A program made the position numbers and the translations under genes. The notes beneath the pieces were generated by a model. The model worked only from the letters and a program-made list of their open reading frames with translations. It did not search any database and was not told the origin of the DNA. From contig JAUXBV010000152.1 in assembly GCA_030619215.1 (NCBI GenBank), positions 1 through 7,464 of the forward strand: a stretch of 7,464 bases of DNA, read 5' to 3'. Below, piece after piece: positions 1 to 6,869 of the stretch (the first letter of the stretch is position 1; each line of letters opens with the position of its first letter). The DNA comes from Fibrobacterota bacterium (GTDB lineage Bacteria > Fibrobacterota > Chitinivibrionia > Chitinivibrionales > JANQEN01).

Positions 1-1302
1 CGTGGCTGTTGAAGCTATTATCGGCCATGCAACCTCCTTTGAACCTTCTATCGCTGCATCCTTACGCGATTTTCCCATTGCTGCATGCCGGAAAATGTTT
101 TCTACAATTACAATACCATTATCAACAAGCATACCAAGTGCAAGTACAAGGCTGAAAAGAACTACCATATTTAATGTTATTCCCATTGCCTGTAATATGA
201 AAAAAGACATGAGCATGGAAAACGGTATTGCTATTGAAACAAAGAGAGCATTACGAAATCCAAGGAAAATTACTGTTACTAAAAACACCAATATGAATGC
301 GGTTATAATATTATTCTCAAGATCGGCAATAAGGTCTCTTATAATTTGAGATTCATCATAGGAAAATTCTACACTAGTACCGGCAGGTAATGACGGTTTG
401 AGTTTTTCAACAACCTTTTTTGCTTCATCAACAATATCAATAATATTTTCACCGGCGCGCTTTGTCATAGAAATCGAGATACAAGGCTCTCCGTTTAACC
501 GGGAATAGGTTTTTTGTTCAGCCCAGTTGAATGAAACCTTTGCAACTTCACGCAAAGGGGCTTTTATATCTTCATGCTTAACCAGGATATCCTCGAAAGT
601 TTTGGGGTCTTTAATTTCACCGGTTACGGAAAGAGAATAGTTCTTAGCCGGATTTTTTAAAACACCGCCGGGTATCGACATGTTCTCTGCCTGTATAGCT
701 TGAATCACATCATTAATAGAAAAACCATAGTATTCCATTTTTTTAGGATCAAGCTCAATTGCCAGCTCCTTTTCAAGATTACCGGCAATTTTAACATCCA
801 GGACTCCCTTTACCCGTTTTAGGATTTCTTTTACTTTTTCTGCATCATCATCAATAACAGCAAGGCCCTTTGGATGAGAAAGTACCGTGATAAGAATAGG
901 CCAGTTAGAAGAGCTGAGTTCTTTAACAACCGGCTCATCCGCATCATCCGGAAGTTCTGATTTTGCTATATCAACCCGCTCACGGACCTTTCGAAGAGCT
1001 GTTTCCTGATCTACATCAGAAGTAAATTTGACAAATATAAAAGAGAGGCTTTGCTGGCTTGAAGACTGGATTTCGTCAAGCCCCTCTATGCCGTCAATTT
1101 CCTCTTCAATAACACGTGTAACTAGATTTTCTATATCTTTTGCGCCAACTCCGGCATATATAGTTGTTACAAAAATATAGGGCTGTTTAATCTCCGGTAT
1201 GGATTCACGCGGCAGGCTGAAGTATGCCATTAAGCCTGCAACAACAACCAATACACTAAAGCTGAATACCGCGGTATTTTTTTTAACAAAGAATTTTATC
1301 AT
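1..1302 (-). CDS. RND-family efflux permease, N-terminal 434 residues (runs off the left edge)
   Basis: This is the inner-membrane, proton-driven pump of a tripartite efflux system; about 40% of a usual ~1,030-residue protein is visible. It is read without a stop from ATG at 1302 to base 1. The order is that of an RND pump. A short cytoplasmic start is followed by TM1 (about residues 9-26) and the periplasmic porter region beginning with LPRESIPEIKQP. TM2 (about 332-349), TM3 (354-373) and TM4 (about 377-400) follow. TM4 carries GMLVDNGIVIVEN, with D394 and N395 at the places of the AcrB proton-relay pair D407/D408. The start lies 13 nt after the adaptor stop, with a weak AAGAAG ribosome site at 1312-1317, so it is the third gene of the tolC-adaptor-pump unit. 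The family is certain; substrate (drug, lipid, solvent or metal) cannot be told. Confidence 0.95.
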   Translation of the reverse strand, partial: MIKFFVKKNTAVFSFSVLVVVAGLMAYFSLPRESIPEIKQPYIFVTTIYAGVGAKDIENLVTRVIEEEIDGIEGLDEIQSSSQQSLSFIFVKFTSDVDQETALRKVRERVDIAKSELPDDADEPVVKELSSSNWPILITVLSHPKGLAVIDDDAEKVKEILKRVKGVLDVKIAGNLEKELAIELDPKKMEYYGFSINDVIQAIQAENMSIPGGVLKNPAKNYSLSVTGEIKDPKTFEDILVKHEDIKAPLREVAKVSFNWAEQKTYSRLNGEPCISISMTKRAGENIIDIVDEAKKVVEKLKPSLPAGTSVEFSYDESQIIRDLIADLENNIITAFILVFLVTVIFLGFRNALFVSIAIPFSMLMSFFILQAMGITLNMVVLFSLVLALGMLVDNGIVIVENIFRHAAMGKSRKDAAIEGSKEVAWPIIASTAT

Positions 1303-1315
1303 AATTATAGTCTTC

Positions 1316-2365
1316 TTAATCTATTACTTTTACGGATGTACCATCTGAAACAATATGATGTCCTTTTACTATCAAAGCAGAGCCGGAAGGGAGTCCTTTG
1401 GATATTACCGTTTGATTATTGTTCGTTTCACCGGTTTCAACGTCATACCGGACAGCCCTGTTTTTTTCCATTACCATTACATAATTATTTTCACCTTCTA
1501 ATAATATGGCGCCGGTTGGTACAACAATACGGCTCTCCATCTTTTTAAGAAGTAATTTTACATAAGCAGTAAGACCCGGCTTTATCTTACGGTCAGAATT
1601 TTCTATGTGTAAAACAGCCTGAAAAGTCTTACTCATCCGGGAAGCCTCTCGGGTTAATCTATAAACTTTACCTTTCCATGTACGATCAGGAAAAATGCTG
1701 AAGGTAACCTCCGCTTCATTTCCCTCTTTAACACCATCAATTTCACTTTCAGGGATTCCGATGGTAACCTTCACCTTATGCAATTGCGTTACGGTAAAAG
1801 CCGGCGTTCCCGGCGGCAGTTCCTGATGGAGTTCGATAAACCGGGAGGTGACGATGCCGTTTATCGGTGTTGTACACAGTGCTCCTTTATATCCTTTTTC
1901 CGCCTCAATTCTTTGTGTTTTGCTGCTGAGCCACTGCAGATGTGCCTGGTCTACCGCCACCTGCGATGCATTCCCCGCTTCCAGGTGCCTCTTTAAACGT
2001 TCATGGTTATCCTTTGCGATTTTTTCATTTAATTGTGCCGTCTCATACCCTGTCGCAATCCTGTCAGCATCGATTCTTGCCAGGGACGAGCCTTTCTTTA
2101 CATACGCGCCCTCTTTAACTGAAATCTTTTCAACACTGCCTCCGGCATAACAGGTAATGGTTGCCTTATTAATCCCCTGTACATTACCGTAATATTCTCC
2201 ATATTCAAGAAAATCCCGCTCCTCCAGGACTACTACTGAAACCGGAACCGTATCCTGCACCGTTTCATTTTCATTGCCGCCCGGATTCTCTTTTTTGGAA
2301 CAGTTGGCTATTGCGAGAAACAGCAGGCAAACACCAAACACCAGGTATGCATATTTTGATTTCAT
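1316..2365 (-). CDS. RND periplasmic adaptor (membrane-fusion protein, HlyD/AcrA family), likely lipoprotein
   Basis: This protein bridges the RND pump and the outer-membrane channel in the periplasm. Of its 349 residues, the first ~21 form a lipoprotein-type signal with a lipobox-like IANC and C22 as the lipidated residue; Asn just before the Cys is unusual. The first lipoyl half lies at about 65-100 (AGGSVEKISVKEGAYVKKG). A short alpha-hairpin at about 103-157 contains R123 and SQVAVDQA (134-141), resembling the AcrA hairpin tip that contacts TolC. The second lipoyl half is at about 160-195 (TPINGIVTSRFIELHQELPPG). Beta-barrel and membrane-proximal domains follow, including PGLTAYVKL at 263-271 and VVPTGAIL at 281-288. 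The start is supported by an AAGGAT ribosome site at 2371-2376 that overlaps the tolC stop codon. Gaps are 9 nt to the channel gene and 13 nt to the pump gene, so the three are surely co-transcribed. Confidence 0.95.
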   Translation of the reverse strand: MKSKYAYLVFGVCLLFLAIANCSKKENPGGNENETVQDTVPVSVVVLEERDFLEYGEYYGNVQGINKATITCYAGGSVEKISVKEGAYVKKGSSLARIDADRIATGYETAQLNEKIAKDNHERLKRHLEAGNASQVAVDQAHLQWLSSKTQRIEAEKGYKGALCTTPINGIVTSRFIELHQELPPGTPAFTVTQLHKVKVTIGIPESEIDGVKEGNEAEVTFSIFPDRTWKGKVYRLTREASRMSKTFQAVLHIENSDRKIKPGLTAYVKLLLKKMESRIVVPTGAILLEGENNYVMVMEKNRAVRYDVETGETNNNQTVISKGLPSGSALIVKGHHIVSDGTSVKVID

Positions 2366-2370
2366 GGTTA

Positions 2371-2376
2371 ATCCTT
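2371..2376 (-). promoter_or_regulatory. Ribosome binding site of the adaptor gene, overlapping the tolC stop
   Basis: On the minus strand this reads AAGGAT, 5 nt before the ATG at 2365. It shares bases with the TAA stop of the upstream channel gene (2375-2377). This fixes the adaptor start and implies translational coupling. Confidence 0.75.
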
Positions 2377-3787
2377 AATTAACTAATGGAATTCCAAGGG
2401 CTATTTTATACTGAGCAACAGCTAAAAGCCTTTGCATGTTTATTTCAGACAAACCTTTCTCAGCTTCACGCAACTGCCGCTCCGTATCCAACATTGTTGT
2501 ATAATCAACAAAACCGTTCTGATAATCATCCTGAACCTGATCAAACGCTGCTGTGGCTGATTCCAATTGCAGTAACACCGCTTTGCGCGTTTTTTTCAAG
2601 GTGTTCAAAATACTACTTGCCTCTTCAATTGCATCCTCGCTCTCCTCACGCAATATCTTCAATTCCCTGTCCGCCTTCTCAAAATTTATCCGTGCCAGGC
2701 GGTACTTTGCAATGGAGCGTCTCCCATCAAAAAGATTCCACGTCAACTGAACACCAATTGTGTAATTGACAAAATCCGGATCGAAATAATCTGAAAATTC
2801 CGGGATACCGAAATCTACATAATCAGGTACCGGCTGGCCGGTCATCTCAAGATAGTCAAGGTATTTTTGCGTCAGGCCGCTTGTATCGGGTATCATAAAC
2901 TCATTGTAAATACCGCCTACCAGAGATAACGAAGGAAGTAAGCTGCTGCGCTCATATTCCGAATTTAATAGTAAAATCTGCGTTTCATTCTCCTTAACTT
3001 TGCACCCCAGGCTTCTGTTCGCTTCACTCCCCTTCGGTAAATCAGATGCCCAGCCATACTTGTCATAGACAACCATTGTTCCCGGCGGCATTTTCAACTC
3101 AGTGAGTTTTGCAAGCCGCTGAAGGGCGATTTTATGGCTGCTTCGGGCAATCTCCAGTTCAGACTGTGCCTTAAATACATTCGCCTGAACACTTAATGAA
3201 TCCCTCCTTATTCCGCTACCGGTCAGCATGTCTATTTTTATTCCCTTTAAAAGCTTTTCCGCATGGGACAGTGATTTCTGCGCGATAATAACATTGTTAT
3301 TCGCAAGATATACCTTACTGTAAGCATACAAAACTGAAAGATAATAGAGGTCTTTTTTAAGATCCCGTACATCCCGGAGAAGCTCTTTCCGTACATTTGC
3401 CATTTTAAGCGCATTAAACACCCTGCCGAATGTTATAAGCGGCTGGTACAGGGACAAATTCCAGTTGACAACTGCACCATCCAGCCGGTCAAAAAGCTTT
3501 ATTATCTCATTTCCTGTTAAAGCCTGAGCTCTCAGCGATTGGGAGAGATAGGAAACATTTGAGCTGAAGGATATCTGCGGCATTGCCTCTGCCTGATAAA
3601 ACTTTACCTCCTCCAGCCCGGCAGCGTATGCCAGGTCGGCAACGGCAATATCATCGGAACAATCTTTCACCAGCTCAAGGATCCTCTCTATAGAGTACTC
3701 TTCATGCGCAAAGGAGCTGTCTTCCTGGGCATAGGAGAGCCCTATTATCAATAAAAAAAAGGAAATGATATGCGTTAATTTTTTCAT
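2375..3787 (-). CDS. TolC-family outer-membrane efflux channel
   Basis: This is the outer-membrane exit duct of the tripartite pump. It has 470 residues, the usual length. The N-terminus is a Sec signal peptide with a hydrophobic core at about 7-18 and likely cleavage after SYA (residue 20). Two OEP repeats follow. The first includes LPQ-like AMPQISFSSNVSY (68-80) and NWNLSLYQPLITFGR (108-122). The second includes SLLPSLSLVGG (282-292), the matching TWNLFDGRR (349-357), and a long helical tail at about 360-465 with FDQVQDDYQNGFVDYTTMLD (415-434). Between the beta strands of the second repeat is an acidic, aromatic insert of roughly 40 residues (297-340), presumably a surface loop. The gene lies 71 nt after tetR and 9 nt before the adaptor. 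It may be read from the tetR promoter, from a nearer site at 3800-3828, or both. The ribosome site is weak (AAAAGAT just upstream). Confidence 0.95.
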   Translation of the reverse strand: MKKLTHIISFFLLIIGLSYAQEDSSFAHEEYSIERILELVKDCSDDIAVADLAYAAGLEEVKFYQAEAMPQISFSSNVSYLSQSLRAQALTGNEIIKLFDRLDGAVVNWNLSLYQPLITFGRVFNALKMANVRKELLRDVRDLKKDLYYLSVLYAYSKVYLANNNVIIAQKSLSHAEKLLKGIKIDMLTGSGIRRDSLSVQANVFKAQSELEIARSSHKIALQRLAKLTELKMPPGTMVVYDKYGWASDLPKGSEANRSLGCKVKENETQILLLNSEYERSSLLPSLSLVGGIYNEFMIPDTSGLTQKYLDYLEMTGQPVPDYVDFGIPEFSDYFDPDFVNYTIGVQLTWNLFDGRRSIAKYRLARINFEKADRELKILREESEDAIEEASSILNTLKKTRKAVLLQLESATAAFDQVQDDYQNGFVDYTTMLDTERQLREAEKGLSEINMQRLLAVAQYKIALGIPLVN

Positions 3788-3799
3788 AAAAATCTTTTT

Positions 3800-3828
3800 A
3801 GTATAATACAGATATTCGATCTGCTCAA
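3800..3828 (-). promoter_or_regulatory. Possible sigma70 promoter for the tolC-adaptor-pump genes
   Basis: On the minus strand, TTGAGC (3828-3823) is followed after exactly 17 nt by TATACT (3805-3800), matching the consensus at 4 of 6 and 5 of 6 positions. Transcription would begin near 3793, leaving a leader of only about 6 nt before the tolC ATG. The site may therefore be weak, or the genes may be read mainly from the tetR promoter. Confidence 0.4.
3809..3823. promoter_or_regulatory. Operator-like dyad in the tolC promoter spacer
   Basis: The 15-bp sequence cagat-attcg-atctg has perfect 5-bp arms around a 5-bp centre. It lies almost wholly between the -35 and -10 boxes of the putative tolC promoter (it shares one base with the -35 box) and directly downstream of a TetR gene. 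TetR-family repressors commonly bind short dyads in such positions. Assigning this dyad to the neighbouring TetR is inference. Confidence 0.4.
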
Positions 3829-3858
3829 CTGTTTATTCAACTGGCCAGCTTTCTTTTA

Positions 3859-4503
3859 TCACTGCCTGGTGCCCAATCCATTTTTTATAAACTGTATCAT
3901 CTGTTCAATTTCTTCCTCAGTGTTACCCATATTGCCTGCAATTTTCCAATCCATTAATACACTACGGATTAATGCAGCGATATAACGGGATAAAATCTTA
4001 TCATCAACCGAGCTGTTAACCTCACCATTTTTTCGTGCCGTGGCAATAAGAGAGACAAAAAGGTCTGAGATTTTATCATGAAGGTTTTTAAACATCGAAG
4101 CTCGCTTCTCATGATGTACACTCAACCTTTCAAGATTGAGGACATTCACGGTCCTGAAATTTGAAATGGTAAGAAAAATTCCAAAATGGCTGCCAAAAAC
4201 CTTAAAAATTGCACCAATTAATTTCCTCAATCTCTCCTCAAATGAACCCTCAGACTCAATTATTTCCTTTAAAATCCCTGAAAGCCGTATGTATTCACGA
4301 ATTGCAAGGCTCAGAAAAATATCCTCTTTATCCTCATAGTAGTTATAAAGAGAAGCCTTTGAAAATCCCGCAGCAGCAGCAATATCCTCAAGCCTGGTAT
4401 CATGAAATCCACGGTTTGAAAAAACCTTTAACGCAGCATCAAGAATCAAATTGGTTTTGGTTTCCCTTATTGCCTTTTCTTTTTTAACTCTTGCGTCTGA
4501 CAT
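3859..4503 (-). CDS. TetR/AcrR-family transcriptional repressor
   Basis: This is a 214-residue DNA-binding regulator, the usual TetR length. The N-terminal helix-turn-helix domain spans about 17-64. It includes ILDAALKVFSNRGFHDT (20-36), LEDIAAAAGFSKASLYNYY (38-56) and the following EDKEDIF, the classic TetR_N pattern. The remaining helical part (about 66-214) is the variable ligand-binding and dimerisation domain, from which the inducer cannot be predicted. The start at 4503 is well fixed: GGAGGT (4513-4508) lies 4 nt upstream. The gene sits first in the efflux cluster, in the same direction as tolC, the usual arrangement for a local repressor that is relieved by pump substrates. Self-regulation through its own promoter is likely but not shown. 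Confidence 0.95.
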   Translation of the reverse strand: MSDARVKKEKAIRETKTNLILDAALKVFSNRGFHDTRLEDIAAAAGFSKASLYNYYEDKEDIFLSLAIREYIRLSGILKEIIESEGSFEERLRKLIGAIFKVFGSHFGIFLTISNFRTVNVLNLERLSVHHEKRASMFKNLHDKISDLFVSLIATARKNGEVNSSVDDKILSRYIAALIRSVLMDWKIAGNMGNTEEEIEQMIQFIKNGLGTRQ

Positions 4504-4507
4504 TCTG

Positions 4508-4513
4508 ACCTCC
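4508..4513 (-). promoter_or_regulatory. Strong ribosome binding site of tetR
   Basis: On the minus strand this reads GGAGGT, 4 nt before the ATG at 4503. It is the strongest Shine-Dalgarno sequence in the window and settles the tetR start. Confidence 0.85.
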
Positions 4514-4540
4514 GAGTCAAATTATTGAATAACGCGTTTA

Positions 4541-4569
4541 ATTATACCAAATTCCGGTTTAATTGTCAA
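4541..4569 (-). promoter_or_regulatory. Consensus sigma70 promoter of tetR (and probably the efflux operon)
   Basis: On the minus strand, TTGACA (4569-4564) and TATAAT (4546-4541) both match the consensus perfectly and are separated by the optimal 17 nt. Transcription would start near 4534, giving a leader of about 31 nt that contains the GGAGGT ribosome site. The spacer contains an imperfect dyad (accaaattccggt, 4547-4559), and the start region an 8-bp palindrome AACGCGTT (4531-4538). Either could be a TetR contact. So strong a core promoter is expected to be kept in check by a repressor. Confidence 0.85.
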
Positions 4570-4702
4570 TACTTATAGTGGAAAAATTAAATATCCGACC
4601 ATTAAAAATTTGTAACTATTAAGGTATAGTTTTTAATCGAAAAAGGCGGGATCGAAATGACATTAACAAGACATCGGACGTTTCTTATGCAAATTGGAAT
4701 AA
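4570..4702. other. Intergenic region between the antiporter stop and the tetR promoter
   Basis: This 133-bp AT-rich stretch has no credible gene on either strand. Apart from the weak hairpin at 4601-4637, nothing recognisable was seen. It separates the end of the EIIA/antiporter operon from the promoter of the efflux cluster. Confidence 0.7.
4601..4637 (-). terminator. Weak AT-rich hairpin, possible terminator of the antiporter operon
   Basis: Perfect 6-bp arms AACTAT (4614-4619) and ATAGTT (4626-4631) flank a 6-nt loop. Outside them, ATTAAA (4601-4606) can pair with TTTAAT (4632-4637), leaving a 7-nt bulge on one side. A run of five T follows on the minus strand. The place, after the antiporter and before the tetR promoter, suits a terminator. 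The stem has almost no G-C pairs, so termination strength is doubtful. Confidence 0.25.
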
Positions 4703-5986
4703 TTATGAAGAATCCGGATCAACTTCCCTTGCCTTTGTCAATGCTATCTTGGTGAGGATCGGCCCGATTATTTCAAAAAAGATACAGGTTGCGGTTATGG
4801 CCGTTATAACGATAACACCGATAGAGTCTCCTGTTCTGACAACCGTGTCACCGGCCGTTTCAATAATCTTCCCCATTCCTGCAAACTCATTTTTGACTAT
4901 AAGTGACAGGCCTATGGCAACTCCTGCCTGGGAAAGGATTCCCAGACCAAGGTATTTCCTTATTGTATCTTCCACTTTACCTATAATCGCACCGATACGT
5001 GAACCGATAACAAGCCCCGCACTCCTTGTTATGATATAGGTTATTCCCAAAAGTCCCAGTGACGGAAGGGCGTCTATGTGCAGGTTCGCTCCTGCAAGAG
5101 AGAAAAAGATAACATAAATCAGAGGCATTATATTCCCTATCTCATCACCAATCTGTTGTACAAATCCGCGCGGCTGCGTATTAACAATGATCATTCCCAT
5201 GACCATATTTGTAAGAATGAGAGAAAGATGAAGGAATTTACAAATGCCTGTTGTTAAAAGAATAAAAGCAAATACCAGAATGAAAAGGTCCCTTTTATTC
5301 TTCAGGCGGCGTCCTAAAATGCATAAGATCATCCCGGATGCGAAGCCGATAATAATACTGAATAGTACCTCTTTTAGAGGGGAAAGTAAAACCATAAATA
5401 TACTGCCGGTACTCTCCCCGGCCTCATTAAGGAGGATAGTACGAACAATAGCTGCGGCAAAGCCGAATATAATAATGCCAAGCCCATCATCAAAACCTAC
5501 CACAGCATACAGTGCCCTGGTAAGAGGCCCTTTCGCTTTATATTCCTGAATAACGGCAACAGTGCCTGCCGGTGCTGAAGCAGGTGCAATAGCGCCGAAC
5601 AGAAGCGCAAGCGACCAATTTCTTGTAAGCAAAAAAACTCCGGCCGTAACAAGAAAAAATGCACCGAACGACTCTGCAAAAATAATCGAAACAATGCCAA
5701 GCCCCTGTTTTTTTAGAGAAATAAAGCTCAGTTCCAAACCGATGGTAAGTGCAACCAGGGCAAGGGCAATCTCCGGTATAAATGAAAGGGAGTCCAAAAA
5801 TCCTTCAGGTGTAGTTATATGTATCTTATCAAGAACATTAAGATTGAGTAGATTACCGACTATAACGCCAATGAGCATGAAACCGATAATTGACGGCAGG
5901 CGCATCCATTTCATACCCTTGCCAAGGTAAAAACTACCGATTATCATCAGCCCGATAAGTAATAAAGACGGTAATGTATGAAGCAT
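4703..5986 (-). CDS. Cation/proton antiporter, CPA superfamily (Na+/H+ exchanger domain)
   Basis: This is an inner-membrane exchanger of Na+ or K+ for protons, acting in pH and salt balance. Its 427 residues form about a dozen hydrophobic segments filling almost the whole chain, with no C-terminal TrkA-N domain as in KefB/KefC. Family landmarks are LPSIIGFMLIGVIVG (30-44), the early glycine-rich helix ALTIGLELS (79-87) and GAIAPASAPAGT (131-142), the broken-helix crossover. FDDG (165-168) places D166-D167 at the ion-binding pair. FFSLAGANLHI (294-304) and SQAGVAIGLSL (352-362) follow. In the helix around 320-335 the common Gly-Lys is Gly-Leu (324-325), with R321 four residues earlier. A pair of Asp residues usually goes with electrogenic exchange. 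The gene begins 20 nt after the EIIA stop, behind a poorly placed AGGG, and is probably co-transcribed and regulated with it. Ion choice cannot be read from the sequence. Confidence 0.9.
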   Translation of the reverse strand: MLHTLPSLLLIGLMIIGSFYLGKGMKWMRLPSIIGFMLIGVIVGNLLNLNVLDKIHITTPEGFLDSLSFIPEIALALVALTIGLELSFISLKKQGLGIVSIIFAESFGAFFLVTAGVFLLTRNWSLALLFGAIAPASAPAGTVAVIQEYKAKGPLTRALYAVVGFDDGLGIIIFGFAAAIVRTILLNEAGESTGSIFMVLLSPLKEVLFSIIIGFASGMILCILGRRLKNKRDLFILVFAFILLTTGICKFLHLSLILTNMVMGMIIVNTQPRGFVQQIGDEIGNIMPLIYVIFFSLAGANLHIDALPSLGLLGITYIITRSAGLVIGSRIGAIIGKVEDTIRKYLGLGILSQAGVAIGLSLIVKNEFAGMGKIIETAGDTVVRTGDSIGVIVITAITATCIFFEIIGPILTKIALTKAREVDPDSS

Positions 5987-6006
5987 AGTACGGTAACCCT
6001 GATTCT

Positions 6007-6819
6007 TTAGTAATTCAAACTGCCGCGCCAGAAGAAAATATCCTGCATCATTACCATAATACCCGGATTGGTATTCAGGCCGCCCGCGATATTATCAATC
6101 TGACGAATCACCTCATTTGCCATGGTTTTTGGTACAACTGCGATAACAAGGCGGTTAAATCCCTTATCATTCTCACTGAAAAAACCTGAAAAAAGAGGCA
6201 GCTTATTTAAATAATATGAGGTATCATCCGCCCTTACAATAGAAGCTGAACAGCCATCAATTTCAGAGAATATCTGCAAAATATCTTCGAACTTATCCTC
6301 AATCTGGACAAAAATATGGAATAATGACTTTTCAGGAATATCCTTTGCATCAACCTCGTCAATCGCAAAGCGCAGAAACGTTTCCCGTATTGCAACAGCG
6401 GTTTTTTCTTTAAGCAGCTCCGAGACAGCCTCACTACTATTTAAAACACGGGAAATCTTTGAGAGAAGATGAATATGTTCATTACGCTGCGTTTTTGGGC
6501 CTATTATAAATACAAAAAGGTTTACCTTCTCCCCATCCAGCGCATCAAAATCGACACCCCGATCATGAATTACAATACCAACAACAAAATCATCAACATC
6601 ATCTAAAGAGCAATGGGGGATGGCAATATGTTTCCCAAATCCAGTGGTTCCAACCGCTTCCCGATTATCAAGTGCGTTAAAAATGCCATCTTCATCATAT
6701 TGTGAAAGCAGTTGACATTTCCCGGCACACTGGGCAATCTCCCGCAATAGAGATTTTTTATCCCTGGATTTACTGCCTACTTTAATACATTCCTCACGTA
6801 ATGCACTTACTAATTTCAT
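6007..6819 (-). CDS. PTS EIIA (PtsN/fructose-type) domain fused to a ferredoxin-like/PII-like C-terminal domain
   Basis: This cytoplasmic regulatory protein has 270 residues, whereas a lone PtsN-type EIIA has about 150-160. Residues 1-152 are a clear EIIA type-2 domain. It contains NREAVGTTGFGKHIAIPHC (52-70), with H69 in the IPH motif as the phosphorylated histidine, then the FVFIIGPKTQRNEHIHLLSK stretch (102-121). Residues about 165-262 add a second domain with a beta-alpha-beta-beta-alpha-beta pattern: LFHIFVQI, EDILQIFSEI, ASIVRA, FNRLVIAVVP, MANEVIRQIDNI and GIMVMMQDI. This pattern resembles PII-like or other ferredoxin-like ligand-sensing domains; that reading is inference. AAGGGG (6831-6826), 6 nt before the ATG, supports the start. 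No EIIB, EIIC or sugar gene is nearby. The next gene is a cation antiporter, so a regulatory role is likelier than sugar uptake, in line with the known influence of PtsN on K+ transport in enterobacteria. Confidence 0.9.
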   Translation of the reverse strand: MKLVSALREECIKVGSKSRDKKSLLREIAQCAGKCQLLSQYDEDGIFNALDNREAVGTTGFGKHIAIPHCSLDDVDDFVVGIVIHDRGVDFDALDGEKVNLFVFIIGPKTQRNEHIHLLSKISRVLNSSEAVSELLKEKTAVAIRETFLRFAIDEVDAKDIPEKSLFHIFVQIEDKFEDILQIFSEIDGCSASIVRADDTSYYLNKLPLFSGFFSENDKGFNRLVIAVVPKTMANEVIRQIDNIAGGLNTNPGIMVMMQDIFFWRGSLNY

Positions 6820-6825
6820 TTAAAA

Positions 6826-6831
6826 CCCCTT
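6826..6831 (-). promoter_or_regulatory. Ribosome binding site of the EIIA gene
   Basis: On the minus strand this reads AAGGGG, 6 nt ahead of the ATG at 6819. It lies 38 nt downstream of the large inverted repeat in the same leader. Confidence 0.7.
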
Positions 6832-6869
6832 GCAATTCTGATAAATATTCCTATGAGTTTTGCGTATTT

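Noticed and set aside
2..349. Plus-strand open frame of 115 residues
   Set aside because: It lies wholly antisense to the RND permease, whose motifs read continuously on the minus strand, and its own translation has no recognisable pattern.
1848..2150. Plus-strand open frame of 100 residues
   Set aside because: It is antisense to the alpha-hairpin and lipoyl region of the adaptor; a shadow of that gene's codon pattern.
3826..3844. Direct repeat of CAACTG in the tetR-tolC gap
   Set aside because: Two 6-bp copies in a short AT-rich gap are weak evidence and match no known site.
3841..3848. CTGGCCAG palindrome just after the tetR stop as an operator
   Set aside because: It is short, outside the promoter-like boxes, and no more likely than chance; the dyad at 3809-3823 is better placed.
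5497..5700. Minus-strand open frame inside the antiporter gene
   Set aside because: It is in another frame of the same strand, over the conserved antiporter core; no ribosome site and an unlikely residue composition.
6234..6434. Minus-strand open frame inside the EIIA gene
   Set aside because: It is an out-of-frame reading within the middle of a well-supported gene, with an unlikely composition.
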